From Terramyces sp. JEL0728 (Eukaryota > Chytridiomycota > Chytridiomycetes > Rhizophydiales > Terramycetaceae): a stretch of DNA of 64,000 bases. Made by a program: the position numbers and the translations under genes. Below, in pieces: positions 1 to 10,683 of the stretch. The DNA lies in assembly GCA_027603945.1 (NCBI GenBank), contig JADIIU010000070.1:1-64000 (forward strand). Direction: 5' to 3'. Every line of letters starts with the position of its first letter. The first letter of the stretch is position 1. Under the pieces are notes generated by a model that was given only the letters and a program-made list of their open reading frames with translations, did not search any database and had not been told where the DNA came from.

Positions 1-1110
1 GCAGGTGTAAAGAGTGAATTAGGAGATGTTGACTCCAATAAAACAGAGGAGAGTGACAACAAGAAATTGTCAAGATGGGCAGGGGTTGGATTGGCAGCGG
101 TTGGTGGAGGACTGTTGATTGGAGTTACAGGAGGATTAGCAACGCCGTTGATTGCAGCAGGATTAGGAACTTTAGGCACAAGTCTGGGGGTGGCAGGAGC
201 TGCAGCCAGTTTTACCGCATTGGGTTCTGTTACTGGTGCAGCAATTGTAGGTACTTTATTTGGCGTATCTGGAGCTGGATTAGCCGGCTACAAGCTGAAT
301 CGCCGTTTGAAAGATTTGGAAGAGTTTTATTTCACTCCAATTAACGAAGTAGCGCCGGGACTAGCCTACTATATAGCGATTTCTGGTTGGCTGACTGACA
401 TAAATGATAGCACCAACCAATGGACGCACTTGTCAGACTGGAATCCGATGGTGGAAATCATGACACTCAGCTTTGATCGCCAATGCTTAATTGACCTTAC
501 GACAGCTGCTTCTGAATTTATCAAAACTAGTTTAATAACCTATGGCGCTTCTGGTATAGCTGCCGTTACTGCAGCTTCAACATTGGCATTTGCTCTTGGT
601 TGGCCAGTAGCCCTACTTCAAACTGCAGCTATGCTCGACAATCCTTGGAATATGGCGTTGGATAAAGCCGAACAAGCGGGGATTCATTTGGCTAGATCTG
701 TGCTCGCAGCCCATGTTGGTGGAAAACGTCCGGTTACACTAATTGGCCACGGAATGGGAGCCAGAGTGATTGTTTATTGCTTGTTGGAGCTGTATAAAAT
801 GACTGACATTGACTGCGATATTTATAGTATGATAGATAGCGTATACCTGTTTGGAGCGGTTGCTTCGCTTGGCGCAGATCAATGGGCAAATATCAGAGAG
901 ATAGTTGCAGGGCGGTTTGTCAATTGCTACTCTACAAATGATTGGTTCTTGCAGTTGTTATACCGGCTCCATCCTAACCCAGCAGCAGGATTTGCGCCAA
1001 TTGAAGCCAGGAATGTTGAAAACATTGATGCCAGTGAGCTGGTTCAATCCCATGGCGACTATGCTTCCAAATTAGAAGAGCTGCTTGCCCATATAATGTT
1101 TGAAAAATAA
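1..1110 (+). CDS. TMCO4/DUF726-like membrane alpha/beta-hydrolase-fold protein, copy 1 (5' partial)
   Basis: The window opens inside this gene: the frame is open from base 1 and ends at a TAA at 1108-1110, giving 369 C-terminal codons. The family (human TMCO4, yeast YFL034W/Mil1 type, DUF726) is an integral membrane protein with an alpha/beta-hydrolase fold. A long glycine-rich hydrophobic stretch lies near codons 25-80, and the segment LIGHGMGARVIVYCLLEL occupies the place of the family's nucleophile elbow. The serine expected there (GxSxG) is glycine, so classical serine-hydrolase activity is doubtful. The gene is the twin of the one ending at 4636, at a constant offset of 3526 bp without indels. 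Family call is fairly firm; function is inferred. Confidence 0.75.
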   Translation, partial: AGVKSELGDVDSNKTEESDNKKLSRWAGVGLAAVGGGLLIGVTGGLATPLIAAGLGTLGTSLGVAGAAASFTALGSVTGAAIVGTLFGVSGAGLAGYKLNRRLKDLEEFYFTPINEVAPGLAYYIAISGWLTDINDSTNQWTHLSDWNPMVEIMTLSFDRQCLIDLTTAASEFIKTSLITYGASGIAAVTAASTLAFALGWPVALLQTAAMLDNPWNMALDKAEQAGIHLARSVLAAHVGGKRPVTLIGHGMGARVIVYCLLELYKMTDIDCDIYSMIDSVYLFGAVASLGADQWANIREIVAGRFVNCYSTNDWFLQLLYRLHPNPAAGFAPIEARNVENIDASELVQSHGDYASKLEELLAHIMFEK

Positions 1111-1625
1111 ATAGTTGTGGTAATTACAATACCTAGAGTATTTTGTAAGCACATTATTGCCATTTTTGCTCTATAGACTTGACAAAGTTATCCAATGTTG
1201 CCACAGATTCTTAATAGCAGTATTTGGCAAGTGTACAAATCAGGACCCTATGAAGCATCTTTTTCCATTTTTATCTGCTAAAGACGGAAAAGCCAACAAA
1301 GCTATGGATTCACAGAAAGTAGAATAGCAAGGTGTTTGGATCAGTTCCTGTAACTACAGATAGAGCATTAGAACATCGATTTGGACAGGAAATGGGGAGT
1401 GCTCGACTCAGTATGAAATATGCTCTCTTATGGAGAATATCTACGGTATTATGATCACTATTCTTTTTTGCATCTTCCTCTTCATCACACCATTATGGTT
1501 AAATTAGATTATGTCACTCAAACAACCAATCAGATCGCAGGGTACTACAATAACCAGAACAATCGACATTGTCTTTGTAATCCATAAATAATTAAAGGGA
1601 AGCATATTGTGTCAATTTTATTGCT
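1111..1625. other. Intergenic, 515 bp
   Basis: No supported gene. It is long for this genome, where gaps are usually below 100 bp. Short open runs occur (for example from an ATG near 1195) but none has a start, intron signals and length that hang together. Confidence 0.5.
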
Positions 1626-2483
1626 ATGGCAGCTATCCCAATTGCAAACGCTCTTCCTTTCGAAGGTGGGTCGGTGATATCTGGAATTGTGTTGACTCTT
1701 ACCAGCTTGGCAATGTATGAATACGGAATTTCATTCAATATTTTTAATGACAAGTCGCGGCAGAAGCTTGTAATGCTCATTTCCTTTGTTGGAGCGTTAG
1801 CAGGTTTGGTGTTTTACGGTTCCAATCAAACCAAACTCAGCTGGGTTGTTACGGATATTTCTGTGTTCATACTGTTCCTTTGCGGTCAGTATGGTCTTGT
1901 TATTGTGAATCACAATTCCATTATTCGTTTGGCTGTTACCTTTGATTTGCCAGTTCCAAAGGTCCAGAGACTGTGTGGAGTTCTCTATTTACTGCCATGG
2001 GTTGCGCTAGTTCCAATTTACCTCGCGTTTTCAGCAACTATTTCCAAAGAGCTGGCACTCACAACTTCTACCTGGAATTCGGTTGTCTCAAAACTCGAGT
2101 TTTTGGTACTTATCTTTGTGACTGAAATTTTGGCCACTGTTACTGATTTGATGCTGCTCAACAAAGTGCAAAAGTCCACAAGCGCACTATCTCAAGGGAA
2201 AAATGGACGAAATGGACATGGTTTTGATTTGCATATTTCTTATGCAATTATTTGGTTCTTTATGATTGCTGATTTTACCGTAAAAATCCTAATCACTCAA
2301 GGCTACCCACTACTTTTTGATGCCATCATTACTATCAGCGTAGTGGTATTGCGGGCAAGATCTAACCTGTTTTACGGGGTTATGTTGAAGAGAGTATTAG
2401 ATGGTAGTACTCATGCTTCTGCTCATGGAAAATCGGTAAATCAATCATCACAGCCTACAGATAGTGGAAGTGTGGGACTCTAA
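1626..2483 (+). CDS. Seven-transmembrane protein of unknown family
   Basis: A single open frame of 285 aa starts at ATG 1626. I count seven hydrophobic segments, near residues 15-35, 48-65, 74-95, 115-140, 155-175, 205-225 and 230-250, with a short N-terminus and a polar Ser/Gln/Gly-rich C-terminal tail. That layout resembles a 7TM receptor or a small transporter, but I recognise no family motif. It sits alone between the two TMCO4-like copies. No intron signal is needed to keep the frame open, though a 3n intron cannot be excluded. The call rests on ORF length and regular membrane topology. Confidence 0.65.
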   Translation: MAAIPIANALPFEGGSVISGIVLTLTSLAMYEYGISFNIFNDKSRQKLVMLISFVGALAGLVFYGSNQTKLSWVVTDISVFILFLCGQYGLVIVNHNSIIRLAVTFDLPVPKVQRLCGVLYLLPWVALVPIYLAFSATISKELALTTSTWNSVVSKLEFLVLIFVTEILATVTDLMLLNKVQKSTSALSQGKNGRNGHGFDLHISYAIIWFFMIADFTVKILITQGYPLLFDAIITISVVVLRARSNLFYGVMLKRVLDGSTHASAHGKSVNQSSQPTDSGSVGL

Positions 2484-2550
2484 GCTTGTGTTTTATTGGA
2501 AATATATCAGGAAAGTGATTTTATCTTTTTCTTTTGGTAATTTATGTTAA

Positions 2551-2838
2551 ATATCAATATATTCAAAGGAATATCCAGCTTATCGATTTCTTGATCATCC
2601 TACCATAGCACCTTTGTACCAAGTCGCGTCACCCTTTCTAGGATTAAATGATAATGGAGACATTGTTTTAATGCTGACTGTGAAGGAAACGCCATTAATC
2701 TAAAATGATTCTGAAACCATTCGGCAGACAATATGGCGAGAATTAGACTATTCCTCGAACAAGGTTATGGATGGTAAATACTCATCTGCCCTGATGCATT
2801 TGCTCTTGCAATCGATGAGATGTGGACAACTCCTTTAG
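2551..2838 (+). pseudogene. Possible gene relic, open frame with one internal stop
   Basis: One frame stays open from 2551 to the TAG at 2836-2838, apart from a TAA at 2701. It has no upstream ATG. The translation is protein-like (it includes FLDHPTIAPLYQVASPFLG), but I do not recognise it. It lies in an unusually long gap just upstream of the second TMCO4-like copy, so it may be a decayed neighbour, a missed exon set, or chance. Confidence 0.25.
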
Positions 2839-2930
2839 AAGGTTAAAGCCTGCCCAATCTATATTCCCTGGTTCCCAAACTGCTTATTCACAAATATTGT
2901 AGTTCTCAAAAAATAATTTTGCTTCTCCAA

Positions 2931-4636
2931 ATGCTATTCGATGATTCCAATTACATACACAAAGACATTCAATTTGCAATTGCAGTGTTATTTGCCATCC
3001 AATTACAAACCAAACTGATTCAGTTGCAGCCATCAAATCGCTCCTATTCACAATTCAAACAATTCCAGAAAAGCAATTTGCATAGGTTAGAAGCTCTGTT
3101 TAGCTTTGATGATGAACGTAACAGAGAATTAATGTAGAAATGGAGTGGATGGAAGAAATGATTATACCCGACTCGAGTGCGTTGCAATTGCTGGAGCAAC
3201 GAATGATTCAAAAACTGCAATTGGAAGATAAAACTAGAATTCACGATGCCGAGCTGATTGCAGCCAATCTGTTGTATATCTGCATCAATTGCACCGACAA
3301 TAAATTGTGGGAATATGATAGCAGACTAAAGGCTGCTTTGAAACGAATGTTGGATAGACTGTTGGATTCACAGGAAAGAGAAGTAAAAGTACAGATTAAA
3401 GAAACAGCACGTTTGGAAAGCCAAGATTCCAACTCAACTTTGATTGAGGAACCTTCTGTGAATTCTAGGAAAGTATCATCTCCATTTTTGCTATTTCTAG
3501 CAGAATCTGAAGTTATAAAAAAGATGGCAGGTGTAAAGAGTGAATTAGGAGATGTTGACTCCAATAAAACAGAGGAGAGTGACAACAAGAAATTGTCAAG
3601 ATGGGCAGGGGTTGGATTGGCAGCGGTTGGTGGAGGACTGTTGATTGGAGTTACAGGAGGATTAGCAACGCCGTTGATTGCAGCAGGATTAGGAACTTTA
3701 GGCACAAGTCTGGGGGTGGCAGGAGCTGCAGCCAGTTTTACCGCATTAGGTTCTGTTACTGGTGCAGCAATTGTAGGTACTTTATTTGGCGTATCTGGAG
3801 CTGGATTAGCCGGCTACAAGCTGAATCGCCGTTTGAAAGATTTGGAAGAGTTTTATTTCACTCCAATTAACGAAGTAGCGCCGGGACTAGCCTACTATAT
3901 AGCGATTTCTGGTTGGCTGACTGACATAAATGATAGCACCAACCAATGGACGCACTTGTCAGACTGGAATCCGATGGTGGAAATCATGACACTCAGCTTT
4001 GATCGCCAATGCTTGGTGGACTTATCTCATGCTGTAACTGAATACGTCAAACAAATATTAATCGATAACGGAATACAAGGAGTTGCCGCTCTAACAGCTG
4101 CATCAACATTGGCGTTTGCTCTTGGTTGGCCCATCGCAATGTTCCAAGTTGCTGCGATGCTCGACAATCCTTGGAATATGGCGTTGGATAAAGCCGAACA
4201 AGCGGGGATTCATTTGGCTAGATCTGTGCTCGCAGCTCATGTTGGTGGAAAACGTCCGGTTACACTAATTGGCCACGGAATGGGAGCCAGAGTTATTGTT
4301 TATTGCTTGTTGGAGCTGTATAAAATGACCGACATTGACTGCGATATTTATAGTATGATAGACAGCGTATACCTGTTTGGAGCGGCTGCTTCGCTTGGCG
4401 CAGATCAATGGACAAATATCAGAGAGATAGTTGCAGGGCGATTTGTCAATTGCTACTCTACAAATGATTGGTTTTTGAAACTCCTTTATAGATTGAGCAC
4501 CAATCCTGCTGCAGGGTTTGCACCAATCGATGTACCTACAGTAGAAAACGTAGATGCTTCAGAGTTGATTCAAACCCATGGCGAGTATACACAAAAGCTG
4601 GACGAAATTCTAAATTTGGTTCAATTTGAAAAATAG
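2931..4636 (+). CDS. TMCO4/DUF726-like membrane alpha/beta-hydrolase-fold protein, copy 2
   Basis: Exons are 2931-3117 and 3138-4636, coding 561 aa. The 20-nt intron GTAACAGAGAATTAATGTAG joins the frames in phase. The N-terminal 190 residues are helical and polar; a Gly/Ala-rich hydrophobic block follows, and the DUF726 hydrolase-like region occupies the C-terminal half. The nucleophile-elbow position near residue 440 reads GHGMG, so the family's serine is missing, as in copy 1. From 3527 on it matches copy 1 without indels, but in blocks: almost identical stretches alternate with clearly diverged ones. The family is known from yeast and animals as a Golgi or vesicle-associated membrane protein; a non-enzymatic role is my inference. 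Confidence 0.8.
3527..4636 (+). repeat. Duplicated segment, partner of 1-1110 at constant 3526-bp offset
   Basis: Every base 1-1110 aligns to the base 3526 positions later with no gap. About 1-488 and 635-948 are nearly identical, with only scattered substitutions such as g to a in GCATTGGG versus GCATTAGG. About 489-634 and 949-1110 are strongly diverged but still in frame. This is a mosaic paralogue pair. Confidence 0.95.
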
Positions 4637-4733
4637 AATGGATTTATTGATATTGTTGTAATAAAAACCTATATTAGTGCCGCATTACACTATTCGTGAA
4701 ATAGTCTTCAAATCTCCTTCTAAAACATCTGTG

Positions 4734-5697
4734 TTAGATACTCCTACCTTTCATTTCTATTCTCTTTGTATTAATTCCCATGCTCTTTAGCAATTCAATG
4801 GCAATTTCAACATTGATTTGACATTGTTCTTCAGTTGGATCCAAAAAGAATTTGCTTAGGGGGACATAGAACTGCCCAATTGATCCAATTAACAAAATCA
4901 ACTTTCCACCATCAGCCAGCGCTTGTAAACTGTCAATCGCTAAGCGGAAATCTTGAAGGATCCTGTTGACAAATTCCAAAAGTAACTCTGTCAAAAAACA
5001 ATTACAATTTCAACTTCTTGTAGTTTATCTGGTGTTTCGATAAGTTCTTCAAATACTTCTCCTACATCTTTTTGATCTGTTGGGGCTTCATCCGTGGGGT
5101 TACCCGCTACTTCTGGAAAGACAACTCCCTGTTCGGTAATTTGAAATTTGTTTGTTTTTGATATTTTTGCACCATTCGCGATTGTATTACACGTCACTGC
5201 CAGCTTAACATCGGTAGGGATTGGAAATTGACATTCAAATAACAGCGCAAGGTCTACAAGAAAGCACAGGAGCGATGCATAATCTCCGGCGATAATTCCT
5301 TTGGCTGTCCATCTGCTGGAATTATCTCCTCTTATGAGAAACTTTTCAACAAACTGTACCAGTTTGGTTATGATTAGTTGATAGTCTTTTGCGGTGCAGG
5401 CCATAAAGGGTTCTTTGTTACTATTAATTACTGAGATCTATTATATCTTCTCCAGTTCTTTTCACTATATTAACCGCAGTTACTGAGGAAGGAAGCCAGC
5501 ACAATTGCCAACACATAGTCCCGGTAAATATCGTTAATCACGATGTTTGTAGAGTTGGAATTTAACCATAAAGTCAGCGACTGGAGAGTAAGTAAAAGCT
5601 ACCTGAACCAATCTTCTATAATTTGGATCATCTATGTTATCTAACTCGTACTCGTAGTTGAAGGATGGAGTTCATATGTTACTCTTGTTTCGTCCAT
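4734..5697 (-). CDS. Parvin (two calponin-homology domains)
   Basis: Minus-strand exons are 5652-5697, 5603-5631, 5484-5580, 5432-5464, 5006-5412 and 4734-4985, coding 287 aa; introns are 20, 22, 19, 19 and 20 nt, all frame-preserving. CH1 spans about residues 20-150: LVQSLTLWLN matches the start of parvin CH1, and the RW...LLCFLVDLALLF block matches its conserved end. An acidic linker follows, then a CH2 containing LADGGKLILLIG and FYVPLSKFFLDP, equivalent to the parvin DGVYLVLL and YFVPLHxFFLTP motifs. In animals parvin binds integrin-linked kinase and PINCH and tethers integrins to actin. Fungi are generally described as lacking this machinery. It shares a 63-bp divergent promoter with the LRR gene. 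A calponin-like or other CH protein is less likely. Confidence 0.82.
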
Positions 5698-5760
5698 CTC
5701 GCGATACTCTTAATTTTGCAAGTCGGGGTTTCGAACATTCTTGATTTTAATTTTTTTGAT

Positions 5761-7551
5761 ATGACCAAAGCGCTGTACTCTCTACTAGATGAGATCCACA
5801 GCACTCACAAATCCACAGCATCGATATTTGCAGAACATATGGATCAGCTATTCGCATGTGAAGTTCTGATGCAAGGAGAAGAACGGTTGGTGCTCGATCA
5901 GGAAACTTCAAGTGCCTTTGCATTGGCAGCATTAAGGTACAATACTACAGTCAAAGAACTTCAGTTATACTGTGATTGTGTCGGATCAGACGAATACAAC
6001 CTGTTTGCAGCGATGCTCTACACAAACAAGAACCTGGAAACCCTTGCATTTGAAGGTGGCCATTTCTAATATCCAGGGTTCTCTGATAATTGCGATATAA
6101 TATTGAATATCGACTGGAGCTGTGTATCAGTGAAGGATCTGTACTTGGTTGGATCATTTCATAATAACAATGGCCTACGGCAGTTCTTTAGGAAATTGGC
6201 TTCAAACAAAACGATAAAGAAACTATGTATATATGAAAGCGGGATTGGAGATGATCTTGTGGAGGATTTGTGTGCAATAATCAGAAATGGAGTGCTGAAA
6301 GAGTTGGATCTGACAATCAATACGTTTACAAATGATGGAATCAAAGCTATAGTCGAGGCAATCAAAGAATCCAATGTGATTGACTTTGATATTTCGCATA
6401 ATCCATTTGGTGACGAAGGATTGTGTTACCTGTCGGAACTATTCTCTGCAAAACTACAGAATTTAAATATCGGAGATATTGCATTACGAGATCAGAGTTA
6501 CGAAATATTTGCAGAGCGACTGTCCAATAGTCGAGATATAGAAAGTATATTTTTTCAAAAAGTAGCATTCGGCGATATAAACAAGATTTTCAAGGCTGCC
6601 AGTTTTGCAAAAACACTCTCAAAGTTATCTTTTATTGATTGTGATATTGATTGCTCAAATATTTCCGGATTAGCAACGCTTGTGGCAACTTGCCAGCTGG
6701 AATTCTTGGATCTTGGCTCAAACAAGATCCAAGGATATGGAATGCAGCAGCTGCACAATGCAATTATGGATACCAAACGCTTACAAAACTTTACAATATC
6801 CGATAATCCTCTGGGGATTGATGGGATCACGAATCTTGCAAAGCTGATTTCGAACCCATATTGCCCATTAAAACACTTGTCGGTGGATGCGATTGTGGTT
6901 GAGAAAACGACAATGGAACTGATTGCTACTGCAATGTCCAAAAACACTTCGCTGTTGTCCTTTTCTATGGAATACACTGAATTTGACGCGAGCCTTTTCC
7001 AATATCTGTTTGCTGGTCTGCATAAGAACCAGTATTTGCAAGAATTATACGTGGATGGACCTAGAATCGACAATTTTCCGGGGAGTGAAGAAGAACCAAA
7101 TATTTACTGCGAATACTTGAAATTATTGTTGGCCAACAATCATTCTATTGTAAAACTTAGCTGTCCTATTATTACAACTATCGAAGTCCCGTTAGTAGCT
7201 GCAGGATTGCAAGATAACTTTACTTTGGAGTGGCTCGGCAATGTCAATGAAGAATACCGCGGTAGTTCCAAAACACATGGACCAGAAATCGAACACGAAG
7301 ATATAATGTTGATTGCAAAAAGAAACAAGGAAATCAAGAGGAAAAGGTTGGCTGAATCTATACAAGCTTCACGAGCTCTTTTGATGCTTGATTTGCCGCT
7401 AGAATTGCTTCATATTGTACAGCAATATCTTGGTGATTATGCAATGATCCCGCTGCATTTGCGATCTAATTATTGCCGCTCTTTATTGAAATCTCAATTT
7501 ATAGGATCACTTGTCGAGCAGAACTTTAATGACTTTTTAAATAAAATCTAA
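5761..7551 (+). CDS. Leucine-rich-repeat protein with F-box-like C-terminus
   Basis: Exons are 5761-6055 and 6077-7551 (21-nt intron with CTAAT near its end), coding 589 aa. About a dozen RNase-inhibitor/RanGAP-type LRRs run through residues 50-440, with repeated motifs such as LKELDLTINTFTNDG, LEFLDLGSNKIQGYG and LQNFTISDNPLG. After a charged linker the C-terminal 70 residues contain LPLELLHIVQQYLG, which resembles an F-box helix. The frame extends upstream to an ATG at 5665, but 5761 follows a T-rich run typical of starts here. Likely a protein-interaction scaffold or ubiquitin-ligase adaptor; the exact role is unknown. Confidence 0.8.
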
Positions 7552-7655
7552 TTGGGGTTTCGACGAAATACCAATAAAACTTTGATTACGTAATCAGAAT
7601 TGCGCAATCATCGCTATCAAATCACCATCGGAAAATCCTTTTTTAGACTTTTTTC

Positions 7656-8950
7656 ATGACAGCTCAAACTAAATATTCAGACTTGGTTCAAGGCCAAACA
7701 ATAACTACACTAGATGAATTTACTCTAGAGTCAGGAAAAGTATTAGTAAATGTTCCAGTAGCCTACAAAACTTGGGGAAAACTAAACCGTGATAAATCAA
7801 ATGTTTTGGTTTTGTGCCATGCATTATCTGGATCTTGCGATGTTGAAGATTGGTGGGGGCCATTAATTGGCCCTGGCCGTACGTTTGATACCACTCGTTT
7901 CTTTATATTCTGTGGGAATGTATTCGCATCTCCGTATGGAACTGCATCACCAATAACCGTCAACCCGCACACCAACAAACCGTATGGACCAAACTTTCCA
8001 CAAACTACTATTAGAGATGATGTTAGGCTGCATAAATCGATACTGGATAAATTAGGCGTTGAAAATGTTAGATTTGTTATTGGCGGATCAATGGGTGGGA
8101 TGCAGGTGCTTGAATGGGCATTCTTTGGAGATTACGTAAAGAATATTGTGCCAATAGCTACTTCAGGCAGACGTAATTGTTACTAATGTAGATTCTGCGT
8201 GGTGTATCAGCTGGGGAGAAGCACAAAGACAGTCTATTTATAGCGACCCTAAATATTTAGATGGCACCTATGAAATGGCTGATCCACCGGTGTCGGGACT
8301 GAGTGCAGCTAGAATGGCGGCCATGTTGACTTATCGCTCCCGCAATTCTTTTGAGCAACGATTTGGCCGTAAAGTCATGCCAACAAAAAGCGTTGAAGAT
8401 CACGAAGAGGTTCACAAGTTACAGCACAATGAAGGAAACAAATACAGCTTGCATATTCCAGGAAAAGCTGTGGAAAAGAGCGACAAAGAATTTTCTGTTT
8501 ACTCTGCACAGTCCTATCTGCGCTATAAGGGAGATGCCTTTGTGAACAGATTTGATGCCAATTGCTACATTGCAATTACCAGAAAGCTAGATACACATGA
8601 TATTTCAAGGGGGAGAGGGACGTATGAGCAAGCACTAGCACAGATCCAACAACCAACTCTGGTAATCGGAGTAGACAGTGATGGATTATTTACTGTTGAA
8701 GAGCAATATGAATTAGGGAGTGGAATTCCAAATTCACAAGTCGTAATTATTCAATCTGGCGAAGGTAACTTTTATTAATGCAGGCCATGATGGTTTCCTA
8801 CTTGAATTCCAGCAAATGCGAGATTTACTAAGTAGTTTTATCAAAGATCGTGCACCTGAATTGTTGGACCAGGAGCCTATTGAGGTTAAAATCCAGGAAT
8901 CCAAAGCCAGTGTGTTTGGGGAAGCTGAAGGTGATATGTTGATGTGGTAA
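7656..8950 (+). CDS. MET2: Homoserine O-acetyltransferase
   Basis: Exons are 7656-8172, 8192-8764 and 8784-8950, with two 19-nt introns ending CTAATGTAG and TTAATGCAG; the product has 418 aa. It transfers acetyl from acetyl-CoA to homoserine for methionine synthesis. The alpha/beta-hydrolase nucleophile is Ser145 in GGSMGGMQVLEW, the family signature HSAWCISWGEAQRQ is rebuilt exactly across the first splice, the acidic residue lies in GVDSDGLFTVEEQ, and the catalytic His in GHDGFLLE is rebuilt across the second splice. Length fits fungal MET2. Both splice junctions fall inside highly conserved motifs, so this gene is one of the best proofs of the 19-nt introns. Confidence 0.96.
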
Positions 8951-9023
8951 TAAGTTCGTATTCGATGTGGTAATATATTCGTTCGTATTTCAGTTGCTTG
9001 GGGGGTTTCAAAGTTTCTCAAAG

Positions 9024-9805
9024 ATGCAAAAAGTAATCTCATGTCAGGATCAAATACTACAAATAGATGAAAGAGATGAAATAACAATCGTATCGACAAA
9101 GAGCGAACTCCGAATCTATGAAACCAATAAACTAAAGACTTTTTTTAAAACAGGACAGGAAGCACTACAACTAAAGATTCATGATTTCTATTACGCACTA
9201 TTCTCGAATGAATTAGTGAAATACGACAATACCACTTACGCTACTGCTTATACTATAAAAGCCAACGCATTTGATGTATCAGATTTCGTTGGATTTATTA
9301 CTGATACTAGTGTGCAAATCTATGATGACAGTGAATTGGTCCTTGACCATCCAACCAGATACAGAGGAGTGGGAATAAAATTCAATCCAAACAAGCCGGA
9401 TCAATTTATTTACGGTCTAGCGAATGGGTCAGTGCAAATAATGAACATGAGCTCGGATATAATCCATTCAATTTATTACCCTGGTAATCTAATTTCATTG
9501 GATTGGAATTCTGGGCTGATTGGAATGATCATTGATCAAAAGTGGATGATTTATGATTACAAGCAGAATACACCGATTCATATGGATACAATTAATGGAT
9601 CTCTGTTCAAGTTTAATAAGAGTAGAAGCGGAATGTTTTGTATTCTTTCGCAAAACAAGGTGTATTTGTACAGCTCTGGGTATACAAGAGGTAAGAGATA
9701 GCTGACGCAGTTCCCAATACAGTTTCAATCAAGAATAGCAGGTGTGTGAGCTGGGAGAATGACTTGAAAGTTGGACATACTCGATTTGTCTCTCTTGTTC
9801 AATAA
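9024..9805 (+). CDS. Small WD40/beta-propeller-like protein
   Basis: Exons are 9024-9690 and 9711-9805, joined by the 20-nt intron GTAAGAGATAGCTGACGCAG, coding 253 aa. The sequence is a run of short beta-strand-rich blades without strong GH/WD pairs, e.g. ELRIYETNKL, GLANGSVQIMNM and LISLDWNSGL. It ends CVSWENDLKVGHTRFVSLVQ, short for a full seven-blade propeller. It starts 73 bp after MET2. I do not recognise the specific family. Confidence 0.6.
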
Positions 9806-10057
9806 ATATTTGAAGTGATATTCATCCTCCAATAATATTACATTTATTTCTTTTGTTCGTTAAATAAAACATGCTGATTAACCAATGGATCAAATTTCAT
9901 CAATTGTAATTTAGGCAACGCTCTCTTTCTTTTTGTAATATAAAAAAATCCAGTGCCAGCGGACGATACGAGTCTAACGATAACCGTTCTATATTAATGA
10001 AAAGTACTTTGCTTTTGCCTTTACTGACATTTTGATTTGAAAATTTTTTTACAAAAG

Positions 10058-10676
10058 ATGGAATTGGATTCGCTGGTTTATATTGACCAATACGATTTGA
10101 CTGAAGCAGAGAATTTGATTAGAAAAGAGACTGTATATTCAACCACAAAGTTTGATCTTGTTCAGCCATCAAAGACTGATGCGATCGATCTGAAGCGATT
10201 CCAATTAAACGAAATAAATCTGGATAACATCAAAGCTCAGCAAGAGTACCAAGCAAACCGATCAATCAATCTTGAACTGTTTAGTAAATACGGTAACAAT
10301 CAATGGAAACTACACAACTATCAAATGGAACAAGTAAATAAAATCCGTGAAAAGGAATTGGAACAGTTAAAACAGGAGATTGAAAATGTAAATGTAAAAA
10401 GAAAGCAAGAACAAGTAAATGATTTTAATTTAGGAATTTTGTTTTACAAAGTTGAAGAATTTGAATGAAAAACAGAGAGAGTTGATTGATAGGATTGTGC
10501 AAGTTAGGTTGGCTAATGATCAATTGGAGAATAAACTTGGTTTGAATTATTTGTGTTTGAGTAGTTTATGGCAATTCAATAATCTGTGTAATCCGCGTCT
10601 TGCTATTCAGGATGTAATATGTGTTGCAATCAATGATCCGCATCTGAAGAACTTTATGCGGATCGACTCACTCTGA
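10058..10676 (+). CDS. BCAS2/SPF27-like spliceosome (Prp19 complex) subunit
   Basis: Exons are 10058-10414 and 10434-10676, with the 19-nt intron GTAAATGATTTTAATTTAG; 199 aa. The N-terminus MELDSLVYIDQYD resembles the BCAS2/SPF27 'ALPYxD' region, and the rest is mainly coiled coil (residues 40-160, rich in E, K, Q, with KIREKELEQLKQEIENVN). SPF27 is a small coiled-coil core member of the Prp19/NineTeen complex that helps activate the spliceosome. The product is slightly shorter than the human protein. It ends only 7 bp before the ERV1 start. Call based on N-terminal motif and architecture, so moderate confidence. Confidence 0.6.
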
Positions 10677-10683
10677 TCTAAAA

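Noticed and set aside
8125..8790. Sequencing frameshifts in MET2
   Set aside because: Both breaks coincide with consensus 19-nt introns, and splicing restores catalytic-site motifs.
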